Position numbers and translations under genes: made by a program. Positions 46,401 to 54,961 of a stretch of DNA of 64,000 nucleotides are shown one piece after another. The notes under the pieces are model-generated. The model was given only the letters and a program-made list of their open reading frames with translations, did no database searches and was not told the origin of the DNA. Source of the DNA: Streptomyces sp. NBC_00083 (lineage in GTDB: Bacteria > Actinomycetota > Actinomycetes > Streptomycetales > Streptomycetaceae); NCBI RefSeq assembly GCF_026343295.1, contig NZ_JAPELY010000002.1:1550001-1614000 (forward strand), in the 5' to 3' direction. Numbering within the stretch: position 1 is the stretch's first letter; each line of letters opens with the position of its first letter.

Positions 46401-46823
46401 GTCCTGGGCCGCGATCCGCCGCGCCTGCTCCTCGGCGTCGTCCGTGCCGCGCAGGTCGACGAAACGGGGCTCCCACCCGTGGCTGTCCGCCGGGGCGACG
46501 ACCGGCACCGGCTCGCCGTCGACCGAGGGGTAGCTGGTCCGCAGGGTCTCGTGCCGCCGCACCAGGGCCCGGAAGGCCCGCGCCGCCGCGTCCGGATCCA
46601 GCGGCCCCGCCAGCCGCAGCGCGTACGACACGGTGTACGCCGCGTTCCCGGGGGTGAGCCGGTCCAGGAACCACAGGCGCTGCTGTGCGAAGGACAACGG
46701 GGCACCCGCGCCCGCCGCGCGCGCGGTGCGCCCCTCCCGTTGTGCGGCGCTCCGTGCCTCCGGGGTGTTCTGGGTGTTCTGGGCGGGAGGCTGCTCGCGC
46801 AGCCGCTCCGAGGTGTCGCTCAT
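43482..46823 (-). CDS. NRPS module C(inactive)-A-PCP, basic amino acid predicted
   Basis: 1113 residues. The condensation domain (about 40-470) has LHRIVADDRS where HHxxxDG is expected, so the catalytic second His is Arg and the Gly is Asp; it is probably inactive. The adenylation domain (about 495-1000) is intact: TSGSTGRAKG, YGVTES, GDLAR, and NGKHDR at A10. Read by eye, the specificity positions are D-V-G-D-L-V-S-V-D. Asp at 278 and 331 resemble Orn/Lys/Arg-type codes. The PCP has GGDSL near 1061. It is last of the right-arm operon that starts at the second MbtH gene. An intact C domain in trans would be needed for peptide bond formation. Confidence 0.87.
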   Translation of the reverse strand: MSDTSERLREQPPAQNTQNTPEARSAAQREGRTARAAGAGAPLSFAQQRLWFLDRLTPGNAAYTVSYALRLAGPLDPDAAARAFRALVRRHETLRTSYPSVDGEPVPVVAPADSHGWEPRFVDLRGTDDAEEQARRIAAQDTRAPFDLGRGPLLGVTLVALAEQESVALITLHRIVADDRSTEVLTDEFRHLYDAFRAGGPDPLPPLAVQYADYARRQREQFTGGATSRTAQGLAHWRRRFSGELPSLRVPTDRTRPSVRTYAGRTRSFTLSAKATAGLRELSGAADATLFTTLLAGYAALLHRYSGQDDIVVGTTVAGRDRPETASLVGPVANTLALRTDLSRDPTFLELLARTRQACLADFAHRDIPFARVVEEVRPDRDPSRAPLFQTMLSLHHTPGSPRDTAGPHAVPFGAGEPTTALYDLSLDVFDEGERLRCAWEFNTGLFADATIERMAAHFERLLLGAAADSGLPLSLLPLLSEPERTELLHRDDTISVEVAHDTCVHHLFEEHVRATPDAVAVVDGEDRVSYRELDRRAGIIAARLRALGVGPETRVGLCAPRRPDSVAALLGVLKAGGAYVPLDPAHPVDRLHHVLSDASVRLLLTWHDVVDAVSGLTEGMTVGYVDDWLADGAVAARGEPAATPPAPHAEPNADHLAFLVYTSGSTGRAKGAMITHGALMSAFRSWERVYGLGTVVRRHLQAANIAFDVFTGDMVRALCSGGTLVLCHREVLLDPARLYTLLQRERIDFADLVPVVIRRLSAHVAEQGRMLDNFKVLAVGADIWFMQDYWNLAKLCPPRTRLVNSYGVTESTVDSGLFETPMPERGDEEPVPIGRPLPNSQFYVLDDRLQPVPLGVHGTLHVGGLALARGYVGRPELTAERFIAHPFSRTPGARLYNTGDLARLLPSGDVEVLGRVDRQVKLRGFRIELEEVESVLGQHPDAQDAAVIVREDAPGERRLAGYVEPRAGRSPDPVALLQYLRTQLPYYMVPSTITLLDRMPLNANGKHDRRALPAPAPAADAVERPSGGFTTATQERVARIWSQALGAEVAAAEDDFFRLGGDSLLAPRVQVALRRAFDVDLPLITLFTATTVEELAHRVDLAASALTQEALA

Positions 46824-46868
46824 GCCGTCCTGCCTTCGTGAGTGCGTCCACCGCGTGTGCGGCCGGTG

Positions 46869-47828
46869 CTATTCGGCACAAGTGCCGTCCTGTGCACGGG
46901 CCTTGCGGCCGTTCGCGGCGGCCTCCCTGGCGATGGCCCGGAAGAACTGCGGATAGCTCGGGGAGGTGTGCTTGGCGTACGACAACGTCAGGTCGTGGCG
47001 CTCGCGGAGCTGGTTGATCGGGACGACCATGGCCGCGTGGTGCTCGATGTGCAGGTTGTTGCCGTTGGTGTACCAGGTGCTGAACCAACTGCCTGTGATG
47101 GAACGCGTGTTGGTCAGAACGTCGGTGCTGGAGTTGTCGCACATGATGTGCTCGGGCAGCTCGACGAGGAAGTGCAGGGGCACTGCGATCAGCAGGGGCA
47201 ACAGCCACACCCACAGCACCAGTTCGCCCTGACCGAGCATGACGAGCGCGACCGCCGCGAGGATCGGCACGGCGAACAGCCGGTACTCGGCGACCACTTC
47301 GCGCTTGCGGGCCGGTGCTATCTGGCCGGACCCGTAGGTCCAGGAGCCGGTCCAGGCGCGCACCACGTCCGCGACCGCGCCGCCGAGCCGGCCGAAGGCC
47401 AGGGCCTCGCGGACGAGCGCGCCCCAGGTGACGGGCTGGCGCGAGTCGAAGCCGAAGAACTCCGAGTCCTGGTCGGTGCCCAGATGGCGGTGGTGCTGGA
47501 GATGCAGGACGCGGTAGTGGCTGTACGAGACCAGCATGGGCACGCCCAGCGGGACACCGGCGATCCGGTGGTACCGGGCGCGCCGGAACGCCGAGTGGTG
47601 CAGGCACTGGTGCTGGAGCTCCAGCCAGTGTGCGTACATCGCGCCGGTCAGGAGGACACCCAGCACGCGCGGGGGCCACGCTCCGGCCCACAGCGCGAGC
47701 GCCGCGCCGAGCGCCCAAAGGGCATAGGCGGCAATGAGTTTGAAGAGGAACGTCCGCTCGTCGACGGCGCTCACCTTGGCCCGTCGGAACAGACCCTGCG
47801 GCGACGCCGTGCTCGCGTCGGAAGTCAT
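46869..47828 (-). CDS. Membrane fatty-acid desaturase-family di-iron oxygenase
   Basis: A 319-residue integral membrane protein of the FADS family. Three histidine boxes are visible: HQCLHH near 70, HLQHHRH near 110 and NNLHIEHH near 275. Hydrophobic pairs lie at 30-65 and 180-220. The ATG at 47828 follows GGGGAAGG. Such enzymes desaturate or hydroxylate acyl chains or amino acid side chains at the membrane. The cluster encodes no long-chain machinery, so a modified amino acid or short acyl unit is as likely a substrate as a fatty acid. 45 bp separate it from the NRPS gene downstream. Confidence 0.85.
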   Translation of the reverse strand: MTSDASTASPQGLFRRAKVSAVDERTFLFKLIAAYALWALGAALALWAGAWPPRVLGVLLTGAMYAHWLELQHQCLHHSAFRRARYHRIAGVPLGVPMLVSYSHYRVLHLQHHRHLGTDQDSEFFGFDSRQPVTWGALVREALAFGRLGGAVADVVRAWTGSWTYGSGQIAPARKREVVAEYRLFAVPILAAVALVMLGQGELVLWVWLLPLLIAVPLHFLVELPEHIMCDNSSTDVLTNTRSITGSWFSTWYTNGNNLHIEHHAAMVVPINQLRERHDLTLSYAKHTSPSYPQFFRAIAREAAANGRKARAQDGTCAE

Positions 47829-48243
47829 GTCTGGCACCTTCCCCTGGGGCGGCCTCCCGCGAGATCGCTGGGGCAGTGGGGCAGGCATCAGCGACTTCGT
47901 GTGGATGAGGCACGAAGTGTGGAAATGGCTCCTTCCTTCCCCCGGTGGGCGGGGGAGGGAAGGGCGGATGGATGAAGAAGCGTCGCGCACTGCGCTTGCG
48001 GGATGTCGAGCCCCGCACCCGTTCGGGTCGAGGCAGGGCGAGTTGCGGCAAGGCAGGGAAATGCGGCGGGGCGCCGCAATGCGCGCCGCCGCTGTGGGGG
48101 AGTGGTGTGCTGTGGTCAGGCCATGTCGCCGGTCGGATCGCCGAGCGCATCGCCGGGATGACCGAATGGGGGACGGGATACGGAATTCGTGGTCCGTCCC
48201 CGTGTATTTTATATCGCTGCTGCGCGCCAACGCCCCAGCGCGG
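47829..48243. other. Intergenic region between MbtH and desaturase genes, with secondary structure
   Basis: 415 bp with no convincing gene. It holds a hairpin (47931-47963) and a second inverted repeat, ACTTCGTG and CACGAAGT (47894-47901 and 47911-47918), close to the desaturase start. On the minus strand an AT-rich GATATAAAAT near 48207-48216 stands out and could be a promoter for the desaturase-NRPS pair. Confidence 0.45.
47931..47963 (-). terminator. Probable terminator or attenuator downstream of the second MbtH gene
   Basis: 14-bp arms with a single mismatch (47931-47944 with 47950-47963) and a 5-base loop, about 100 bp before the desaturase ATG. No U-run follows. It may separate MbtH transcription from the desaturase-NRPS unit. 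Confidence 0.55.
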
Positions 48244-48453
48244 TCACTTGCCCATCGCGCTGATCAAGCTCGCAGGCCTCATGTCCGTCCAATGCGCGGA
48301 AACATAGGTGCGGCAGTCGTTGCGGGAATTCGGTCCGAAAACCACCCGCCAGCCGGCCGGTACCGTATTGGATACGGGCCACAGAGAATGCTGGTTCTCG
48401 TCGTTCACCAGAACCAGGCATGCGCCTTCTTCATCGTCGAACGGATTCGCCAC
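48244..48453 (-). CDS. MbtH-like protein (second copy)
   Basis: A 69-residue MbtH protein: NPFDDEEGACLVLVNDENQHSLWP, VPAGWRV and WTDMRPASL. All conserved tryptophans are present. The GTG at 48453 follows AGGAGAA. A longer upstream frame exists but carries no homology. It should serve the adenylation domains of the right arm. It differs from the first copy at many positions, so it is not a recent duplicate. Confidence 0.93.
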   Translation of the reverse strand: MANPFDDEEGACLVLVNDENQHSLWPVSNTVPAGWRVVFGPNSRNDCRTYVSAHWTDMRPASLISAMGK

Positions 48454-48486
48454 GGATTCTCCTGATAAATCGATCGAACGGCCGTC

Positions 48487-48516
48487 AGCGTAACAGTGGC
48501 GATAACCGGCCGTCAC
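48487..48516 (-). promoter_or_regulatory. Promoter of the second MbtH gene
   Basis: On the minus strand GTGACG (48511-48516) is followed after 18 bp by TACGCT (48487-48492). The start codon lies about 34 bp downstream. The near edge of the palindrome at 48556 is 39 bp before the -35 hexamer. Confidence 0.55.
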
Positions 48517-48555
48517 CGTCGCGGCGGGTGGGTAAGGGGGCCTCCATACGAGGCG

Positions 48556-48573
48556 TGTCTCGCCGGCGAGACA
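48556..48573. promoter_or_regulatory. Cluster palindrome, copy 5 (perfect), upstream of the second MbtH gene
   Basis: TGTCTCGCCGGCGAGACA, identical to copy 1. The symmetry extends outward (GTGTCTC...GAGACAC). It lies 103 bp before the MbtH GTG and 21 bp after the TauD-type gene, so it serves the MbtH promoter. Confidence 0.8.
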
Positions 48574-48593
48574 CCTCCGGGCCCGGACCGGGC

Positions 48594-49649
48594 TCAGCCG
48601 GTGGCGGGCACGGCCTCGCCGGTCATGTCGCCCAGCGCCACCACGATCTTCCGCGGCCCGGTGAAGGGACTGCGCGAGTGCGCGACCAGCATGTTGTCGA
48701 TGACGAGGATGTCGCCTTCCTGCCAGGAGAACGCGACCGATTCCCGGTCCATGAGATCGCGGACCTCGTCCACCACGGCGTCGTCGATGACCGTGCCGTC
48801 GCCCCAGAAGACGTTGCGGGGCATTCCCTGGTCGCCGCAGATCTCCAGCAGCGACGAGCGTGTTTCCGGGTCGAGCGACGAGGGGTGGTGCAGCGCGAGC
48901 TGGTTGAAGAACACCGCCTCGCCGGTCGTCGGATGGTTCAGCACCGCGTCGGCCTGGCGCGAGGTCCGCAGGCCCCCGTCCGCCGTCCATACCAGGCTCG
49001 TCCCCTCCGCCGCGCACCTGCGCTCGACTTCGGCGGGATCGTCGGTGCCGAAGAAGCGCGGCCAACTGACATCGACGCCGTCGATGAAGTTGCGGACGTA
49101 CCGCAGCTTCTTGGTGGCGAAGAGCTCGGCAAGTTCCGGACGCATCCGGGCGAGGACCGTCCGGCAGTCCACGATCGGTGTCTGACCGCCGGACCGTGGG
49201 GCCACGACGCACGAGAAGAACTGGCGCATCGGCCACTGCGGCAGATGCGAACTCTCGTTGTGGAACAGGATCGAGAGGTCTTCCGGATACGGCGTCGACT
49301 TGTACACGCGGGCCGATTCGCCCTCGCGCGGAAGGTCGCCGTATTCGGGGAAGAGGGTGCCGCAGATCGCCGAGGCGGCCTGTTCGAACCTCTCCACCGA
49401 GCCGGCGTGGAACCCGCGGAGCAGGACCGCGCCGTGCCGCAGCAGCCGTCCTTCGAGTTCGTCCCGGTGCGCGCGCAGCCAGCCGGGAAGGTCGACGCCG
49501 GGTCCGGCCGGCGTGATGACGGTGGGGGTCGTCGGTGACTCCGGCAGGAAGCCGAAGGTCACGGCGTCTTCGCCGGGAACCCGCACCTGCCGGCGCGTCG
49601 CGCCCAGAAGGGGGCGCGGTCCCGGTGCCCTGGAAGTCGCTTCGTTCAT
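48594..49649 (-). CDS. TauD/SyrP-type Fe(II)/2-oxoglutarate-dependent hydroxylase
   Basis: A 351-residue protein of the TauD/clavaminate-synthase-like family. The facial triad is visible as HNE (His-X-Glu, near 131-133) and the distal His in AHSRSPFTGPRK near 323, with the 2-oxoglutarate-binding Arg following. NRPS-associated members (SyrP, AsnO types) hydroxylate the beta carbon of amino acids, often Asp or Asn. It lies directly after an NRPS gene whose adenylation code reads as Asp, so beta-hydroxy-aspartate is a reasonable prediction. The ATG at 49649 is chosen; an in-frame ATG at 49679 would add an unconserved basic stretch. Confidence 0.85.
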   Translation of the reverse strand: MNEATSRAPGPRPLLGATRRQVRVPGEDAVTFGFLPESPTTPTVITPAGPGVDLPGWLRAHRDELEGRLLRHGAVLLRGFHAGSVERFEQAASAICGTLFPEYGDLPREGESARVYKSTPYPEDLSILFHNESSHLPQWPMRQFFSCVVAPRSGGQTPIVDCRTVLARMRPELAELFATKKLRYVRNFIDGVDVSWPRFFGTDDPAEVERRCAAEGTSLVWTADGGLRTSRQADAVLNHPTTGEAVFFNQLALHHPSSLDPETRSSLLEICGDQGMPRNVFWGDGTVIDDAVVDEVRDLMDRESVAFSWQEGDILVIDNMLVAHSRSPFTGPRKIVVALGDMTGEAVPATG

Positions 49650-49695
49650 GTCGTGGTCCTCTTTTCCTCGGCGTCGCACCCGGTCGTGCTCCGGG

Positions 49696-52600
49696 TCATG
49701 CGCCGATCTCCCGTCGGATCAGCTCGGCCAGTTCCTCCACCGCCGGCTGCCGCATGATGCCGTGGTGGGTCGTTGCCACCGAGGCGAAGCCGAGCCCTGG
49801 CCCGGCCACCGATCCCCAGCCCCACGTACGGTCCGCATCGTGCGGCTCGTCGGCCGGCTCGGCGCGCACCAGGAGCACCGGGAAGTCGGCGCGGCCGAGT
49901 TGGGCCCCCTCCCGCACGAAGTGGCGGTCCAGCGCGGTCATGTTGGTCATGTAGACGTCCAGCAGGCTCCGCAGCTCCGCCTCGCCGGAGTCCGGAGGCA
50001 GCCGCCCGACGTCCTGCAGGGCCTTCAGCAGCTCCTGGTGACCGAGCCGGCCGAGTGGCCCCGGCGGCAGTTCGAGCTGGTAGTGGAAGGCGAAGCGGCG
50101 CATGAGGTGGTCGGCGGGCTGTCGCGCCAGGGCGCTCTCCGCGTCGCCGGGGACCCCGCAGTTGACGATGATCAGCTGCGCCACCTCGCGCCCGGCACGG
50201 CGCAGCGCCTGGGCCGTGGCGTAGGCCATGATGCCGCCGAAGCACCAGCCGACGATCACCGGAGCGGCATCGCCGACGGCCGCGATGTTCGCCGCGTACT
50301 CCTCGGCCATGGCGGCGAAGTCGTCCTGCGGAGGCCTGCCGTGCAGACCCCAGGCCTCGATGCCGTACACCGACCGGTCCGCCGGGATCAGCCGGGCCAG
50401 TTCCCAGTAGCTGAGCGTGTTGCCGCCGCCGGGGTGGACGCAGAAGACCGGGGCCTGCTCACGGGGCCCGCGGGCGGCGCGCAGCGGGACCAGGTTGGAG
50501 TCCTGGACGTCGCTTTTGCGCACCAGCTCCGCCATCATCGCGACGGTCGGGGCGCTGAAGACCGCGGACATCGGCAGGCGCAGACCGAAGGCGTTGTTGA
50601 TCTGGGCCATGAGCTTGATCGCGCGCAGCGACTGCCCGCCGTGCTCGAAGAAGTCCGCGTCGGGGGAAGAGATGTCCTGATCGAGGATCGAGGACCAGAT
50701 CGCCAGCAGGCGCTGTTCCACCGAGTCGCGCGGCCGGCCCGCCCGAGCCTTCGGCGGCGCGACCGGGGCGAGGGCGTTGCGGTCGAGCTTCCCGTTGCGG
50801 GTCAGCGGGAACCGGTCGAGCACCTGCCAGCCGGTCGGCACGAGGGCCGCCGGGAGACGCAGGACCACGGCGGCCCGCACCTCGTCGACGGAGAGGCCCG
50901 CCACGCCGGCGGCGGCGGTGAGGTAGGCGTCCAGGTGCGTGACGAGGCCGTCGGCGTCCGCGCGTGCCACGACTGCCGCGGCGCCGACACCGGGCTCGTC
51001 CGCCAGCAGCGTCTCGATCTCGCCGAGCTGGACCCGGTAGCCGCGCAGCTTCACCTGGTCGTCGATCCGGCCGAGGATCTCGATGCCGTGGCCCGGCACC
51101 AGCCGGCCGAGATCACCGGTCCGGTGGGCGTCCGCGGTATCCGCCGTACCGAAGCCCGCCCCGCCCTCGCGCAGCCGCGCGAGATAGCCGAGGCCCACGC
51201 CGGGCCCGCTGATCAGCACCTCACCGGGGCACCAGGGCGGCAGCGCGGCACCCTCCGCGTCGACCACCGTCAGGACGTTCGCCCCGAGACCGGAGCCCAC
51301 CGGGACCGAGGAACAGCGGTCGTCGACAGGGGTGTTCAGCGGGAGGCACGCGGCACCCACCGTCGTCTCCGTCGGGCCGTAGTGGTTGTACATGCGCAGG
51401 GACGGCGCGATCTCCCGGAGCCGCTCGTACAGCGCGCGCGGCAGCAGTTCGCCGCCGAGCACGAGCACCTCGCTCGGCAGCAGCGCGAGCGGTTCGGCCG
51501 CCTCGGCCAGCAGCGCCGCGAGGTGCGAGGGGACCAGCTTCATCGCGGCCGGGGGGTGCGAACGGAACCGCTCGGTGAGGGCGGCGGGGCTCGTGGCGGT
51601 CTCGGTGGGGACGAGCTGCACACAGCCGCCGCCGGCCAGGGTGGGGAAGACCGCCGTGTAGGCCAGGTCGGCGGCGAGGGTGGAGACCGCCGCGAATTCG
51701 GCGCCCTCCGGCAGGGCGAGCGTGCCGCCGATCGCCCAGGCGTAGTGCGCCAGTTGCTCGTGTCCGACGACGACGCCCTTGGGCAGACCCGAGGTGCCCG
51801 ACGTGAAGATGACGTAGGCGGGGCCGGTGGCCGCCGCGCCGGACGGCACCGCGCGCCCCGGGTCGACGACCGCGTCGGCCGTGCGCACGAGGGGGACGCC
51901 GACAGGGTGATCGGCCTCCGGACCGGGGGAGAGCAGCAGCGCGGGACCGGCCTCCCGCAGGATCGTGTCGATCCGCTGCCGCGGCCACGTGGGGTCGAGG
52001 GGCACGAACGCCGCACCGGCGAGCCAGACGCCGAGCATCGCGACGACCGTGTCCACCGAGGCGGGCACGAACAGCGCGACCCGCTGCCCGGCCCGCACGC
52101 CGTGCTCCCGCAGCAGGTGCGCCACCGCGTCCGCGCCCCGAGCCGCGTCCCGGTAGGACACGACGGTATCGCCGCAGCGCAGCGCGGGCCGCGTGGGTGT
52201 GCGCTCCGCCTGCGTGAGGAAGCGGTCGAGCACCGGGGCGTACGAGGCACGGGGTTCGGGCGCGGCGCCGGGCGCGTGGGGCGCGGTGAGGCGCAGGCCG
52301 CCCAGGGCGCGCTCGGTGCCGCCGGACACCAGATCGGTCAGCTGATGTCCGAACGCCTCCGCGACGAGGTCCAGGTCGTCCTGGGCGACGCGGCCCGCTC
52401 CGCCGATGAAGGTCAGGCGCAGGCTGCGCGGCCCGCGCACGCAGTCGAGATGCAGCGCGCCGGGGCCCTCGTGGACGGGCGCGCCGTCCGCGAGTTCCTC
52501 GGCCCACCGGTCCGCGCGGTGCCGGTACGAGAGCGGGCAGCCGTTCGCCGTCCGCCCGGCCGCGGTCCCCGGGTCCGTCTCGTTCTCGGCCGTCGCCGCG

Positions 52601-53478
52601 GAGCGCAGCGCGTCCTGCGCCGCCCGGAGCGCGTCGGCCACCGGGGTGTCCGCGCCGGTCTCCAGGCGCACCGGTACCGGCCGTTCCAGCAGGCCGAGCA
52701 CGTTCTCCAGGCCCTCGGTGGACCGGCCGTCGGCCAGCACCAGCACCTGGTCGTCGGTGTCCCCGCAGTATCGGCCGTACAGCGCGCGCCAGAGCGCCAG
52801 CAGCACCGCCGCGTCGCTCACACCGCACCGTGCGGCCAGCGCGTCGAGCCGCTCCAGAGCCGGCCCTTCGATGACGGCCGTGGCGCTCGCCGGCCCGGCG
52901 GCCGCGTCCCGAAGTCCGGCGGGCGTGAGGAAGGGCAGCGCCGGGGCGGGCGCCGACGACGGCCGCGCTGTCTCGTCCGCAAGCGGCGGCCGCGGTGCGT
53001 CGTCCAGCACCTCACCGAGCCAGGCGGCGACATCGGCGTACTGGAGCACCGTCTCCCCGGCCGCGGCGGCCGCATCCGTGAGGAGCAGGCCGACGAGCCG
53101 GGTCCAGGACGCGTCGTCGACGCTCAGCCGCGGCAGGGTGAGCACCAGCCGCGTGCCGTTGGCAGTGGATGTGTGCTCGACGGTCAGCGCGCCGGCACGG
53201 AACACGGTGCGATCCGTTCCGGACCGCTCGATGGCGACCGGGCCCACCGGATCGACGACCTGGACGAGTGTGGGCAGCCCCGCGAAGTGGGTGTACCGCG
53301 TACGCAGGCTCTCGTGCGCGGCGACCGCCGACGCGATCCGGGCCTCCAGGTCGGGCACCGGTATGCGGGCGGCGGTGGCGACGGTGCGCATCGCCGTGCC
53401 ACGGGCCTCGCCCGACCGGGCGAGCTGTTGCGGGGAGAGCTGATAGCCCTCCTCCTGCCAGGTCTCGACGCTTGTCAT
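49696..53478 (-). CDS. Terminal NRPS module C(inactive)-A(Asp)-PCP-TE with a cysteine thioesterase
   Basis: 1260 residues. The N-terminal condensation-like domain (about 10-420) has LPRLSVDDASW at the HHxxxDG position, so both His are lost. The adenylation domain (about 430-920) is intact (TSGTSGLPKG, NGKLDR). The specificity positions read D-L-T-K-V-G-H-V-G, matching known aspartate codes almost exactly. The PCP has GGQSL near 950. The thioesterase (about 1030-1260) has GWCFGG near 1079, with Cys in place of the catalytic Ser, and a late His in THHGIM. Cys-type NRPS thioesterases are known from beta-lactone- and beta-lactam-forming lines. The ATG at 53478 follows AGGAG. Confidence 0.9.
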   Translation of the reverse strand: MTSVETWQEEGYQLSPQQLARSGEARGTAMRTVATAARIPVPDLEARIASAVAAHESLRTRYTHFAGLPTLVQVVDPVGPVAIERSGTDRTVFRAGALTVEHTSTANGTRLVLTLPRLSVDDASWTRLVGLLLTDAAAAAGETVLQYADVAAWLGEVLDDAPRPPLADETARPSSAPAPALPFLTPAGLRDAAAGPASATAVIEGPALERLDALAARCGVSDAAVLLALWRALYGRYCGDTDDQVLVLADGRSTEGLENVLGLLERPVPVRLETGADTPVADALRAAQDALRSAATAENETDPGTAAGRTANGCPLSYRHRADRWAEELADGAPVHEGPGALHLDCVRGPRSLRLTFIGGAGRVAQDDLDLVAEAFGHQLTDLVSGGTERALGGLRLTAPHAPGAAPEPRASYAPVLDRFLTQAERTPTRPALRCGDTVVSYRDAARGADAVAHLLREHGVRAGQRVALFVPASVDTVVAMLGVWLAGAAFVPLDPTWPRQRIDTILREAGPALLLSPGPEADHPVGVPLVRTADAVVDPGRAVPSGAAATGPAYVIFTSGTSGLPKGVVVGHEQLAHYAWAIGGTLALPEGAEFAAVSTLAADLAYTAVFPTLAGGGCVQLVPTETATSPAALTERFRSHPPAAMKLVPSHLAALLAEAAEPLALLPSEVLVLGGELLPRALYERLREIAPSLRMYNHYGPTETTVGAACLPLNTPVDDRCSSVPVGSGLGANVLTVVDAEGAALPPWCPGEVLISGPGVGLGYLARLREGGAGFGTADTADAHRTGDLGRLVPGHGIEILGRIDDQVKLRGYRVQLGEIETLLADEPGVGAAAVVARADADGLVTHLDAYLTAAAGVAGLSVDEVRAAVVLRLPAALVPTGWQVLDRFPLTRNGKLDRNALAPVAPPKARAGRPRDSVEQRLLAIWSSILDQDISSPDADFFEHGGQSLRAIKLMAQINNAFGLRLPMSAVFSAPTVAMMAELVRKSDVQDSNLVPLRAARGPREQAPVFCVHPGGGNTLSYWELARLIPADRSVYGIEAWGLHGRPPQDDFAAMAEEYAANIAAVGDAAPVIVGWCFGGIMAYATAQALRRAGREVAQLIIVNCGVPGDAESALARQPADHLMRRFAFHYQLELPPGPLGRLGHQELLKALQDVGRLPPDSGEAELRSLLDVYMTNMTALDRHFVREGAQLGRADFPVLLVRAEPADEPHDADRTWGWGSVAGPGLGFASVATTHHGIMRQPAVEELAELIRREIGA

Positions 53479-53497
53479 GATGTCTGCTCCTGATGGG

Positions 53498-54805
53498 TCA
53501 TGCGGGCTCCGGAGCGGGGGCCGGCTCGGCATCGCCGGGCGATGCCTGGAGGCGGCGCACCGCGCGCACGGGTGAGAACAGAAGGGCCAGGGAGGCCAGG
53601 AACGTTCCGGTCGCGGCCACGACCACGGCCGTCCGCAGCCCGGTTCCGGACGCGAGCGCACCGCCGAGCAGCGAGCCGAGCGAGTATGCGCCCAGGGCGC
53701 AGGTACGGGCTGTGGCGTTCACCCGCCCGAGCAGTTCGTCCGGGGTGGAGACCTGCCGGAAGCTGATGACCGTCACGTTGAAGACGGGAACGCTGAACTG
53801 GACGAAGAAGGAGGAGACCGCGACGACGGCGATCGCCCCGAGGGAGTGGCCGTGCACGGCCGCGAGGACGAGATATCCGAGGCCGGGCATCGCCATCGTC
53901 AGGATCAGCGTCGGACCGACGCCGAACCGTCCGGTCAGCGGGCCGACCAGGAGGACGCCGACGAGCGCGCCGATGCTCCCGACCGCGACGATCAGGCCGA
54001 CCTGCTTCGAGCCCATGTCGAGCTCTCGGAGCAGGTAGAGGAAGAACACCGACATCAGGGCGCCGGAGAACAGGTTGATGATCAGCGCGGCCGTGGTGAA
54101 CCAGCGCAGCAGCGGGTGCCGCACGATCGCGGCGAATCCCTCGCGGATCGAGGCGCGGACCGAGAGGACCGCCGCTCCGGGCTCACGCTCGGGCCGCTCG
54201 TCGGCCGGCAGCGCCGTCACCGTGAAGAAGGACAGGAGGTAGCTCGCCGCGTCCACCGCGATCGCCACCGGCGCGCTGAGCGCGCTGATCATCAGGCCCG
54301 CCGCACCGGGCCCGACAACCTGTGCCACCGAGTCCGAGAGCTCCAGCTTCGCGTTCGCCTCGCCGAGCCGCTCCCGGCCGATCAGGCCGGGCGTGTAGGA
54401 CTGCGCCGCCAGGTCGAAGAACACGGTCATCACGCCGACGACGAAAACCACGACGAAGAGCTGACCGATGTTCAGCACACCGAGCAGGTGCGCGATGGGT
54501 ATCCAGGCCAGCGCCACCGCGCGCACGGCGTCGGCGAGAATCATCACGGAACGGCGCGCCCGGCGGTCCAGCATCACACCGACGAAGAGGCCGAAGAGCA
54601 GGAACGGCAGCGTCTCCAGGGCGACGAGCACACCGGCTTCCATCGGCGTCGCGCGGAGCAGCAGGACCGCGGTCAGCGGCATCGCGACGTAGGTGATCTG
54701 GGAACCGAGGAGCGAGGCCGACTGGCCCGTCCACAGCAGCGCGAACTCCCGCCGCCGGAACAGCGAGCCCGGCTTCTTCCCGGTACGTGCGGTCTCCTCG
54801 CTCAT
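53498..54805 (-). CDS. MFS transporter, probable product exporter
   Basis: A 435-residue major facilitator protein of the enterobactin exporter/MFS_3 type, with about 12 hydrophobic segments starting after RRREFALLWTGQSASLLG and the motif-A-like GVMLDRRARRSVMI between helices 2 and 3. Both ends are charged and cytoplasmic. It lies between two NRPS genes in the same orientation, 19 bp from the next one. It is the only exporter in the window and probably serves product efflux and self-protection. Confidence 0.88.
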   Translation of the reverse strand: MSEETARTGKKPGSLFRRREFALLWTGQSASLLGSQITYVAMPLTAVLLLRATPMEAGVLVALETLPFLLFGLFVGVMLDRRARRSVMILADAVRAVALAWIPIAHLLGVLNIGQLFVVVFVVGVMTVFFDLAAQSYTPGLIGRERLGEANAKLELSDSVAQVVGPGAAGLMISALSAPVAIAVDAASYLLSFFTVTALPADERPEREPGAAVLSVRASIREGFAAIVRHPLLRWFTTAALIINLFSGALMSVFFLYLLRELDMGSKQVGLIVAVGSIGALVGVLLVGPLTGRFGVGPTLILTMAMPGLGYLVLAAVHGHSLGAIAVVAVSSFFVQFSVPVFNVTVISFRQVSTPDELLGRVNATARTCALGAYSLGSLLGGALASGTGLRTAVVVAATGTFLASLALLFSPVRAVRRLQASPGDAEPAPAPEPA

Positions 54806-54961
54806 GAGCGCACCGCCTTACGGATCTCGGCTCCCGGTCGGGAACGCCGGGTCTCGGCGCGTTGGTCCATCACAGTCTTCCTATCGGGTCGAATTCGCCG
54901 CACGGCCTGCCGGGGAGGTGCCGGGCGGTGTGGGGCATGCCTGGGTCTCCCCCCGGGGCAC

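Noticed and set aside
44683..48150. Long minus-strand frame overlapping the NRPS and desaturase genes in another frame
   Set aside because: It is a frame-shifted shadow of the same strand; the NRPS and desaturase frames carry all the motifs.
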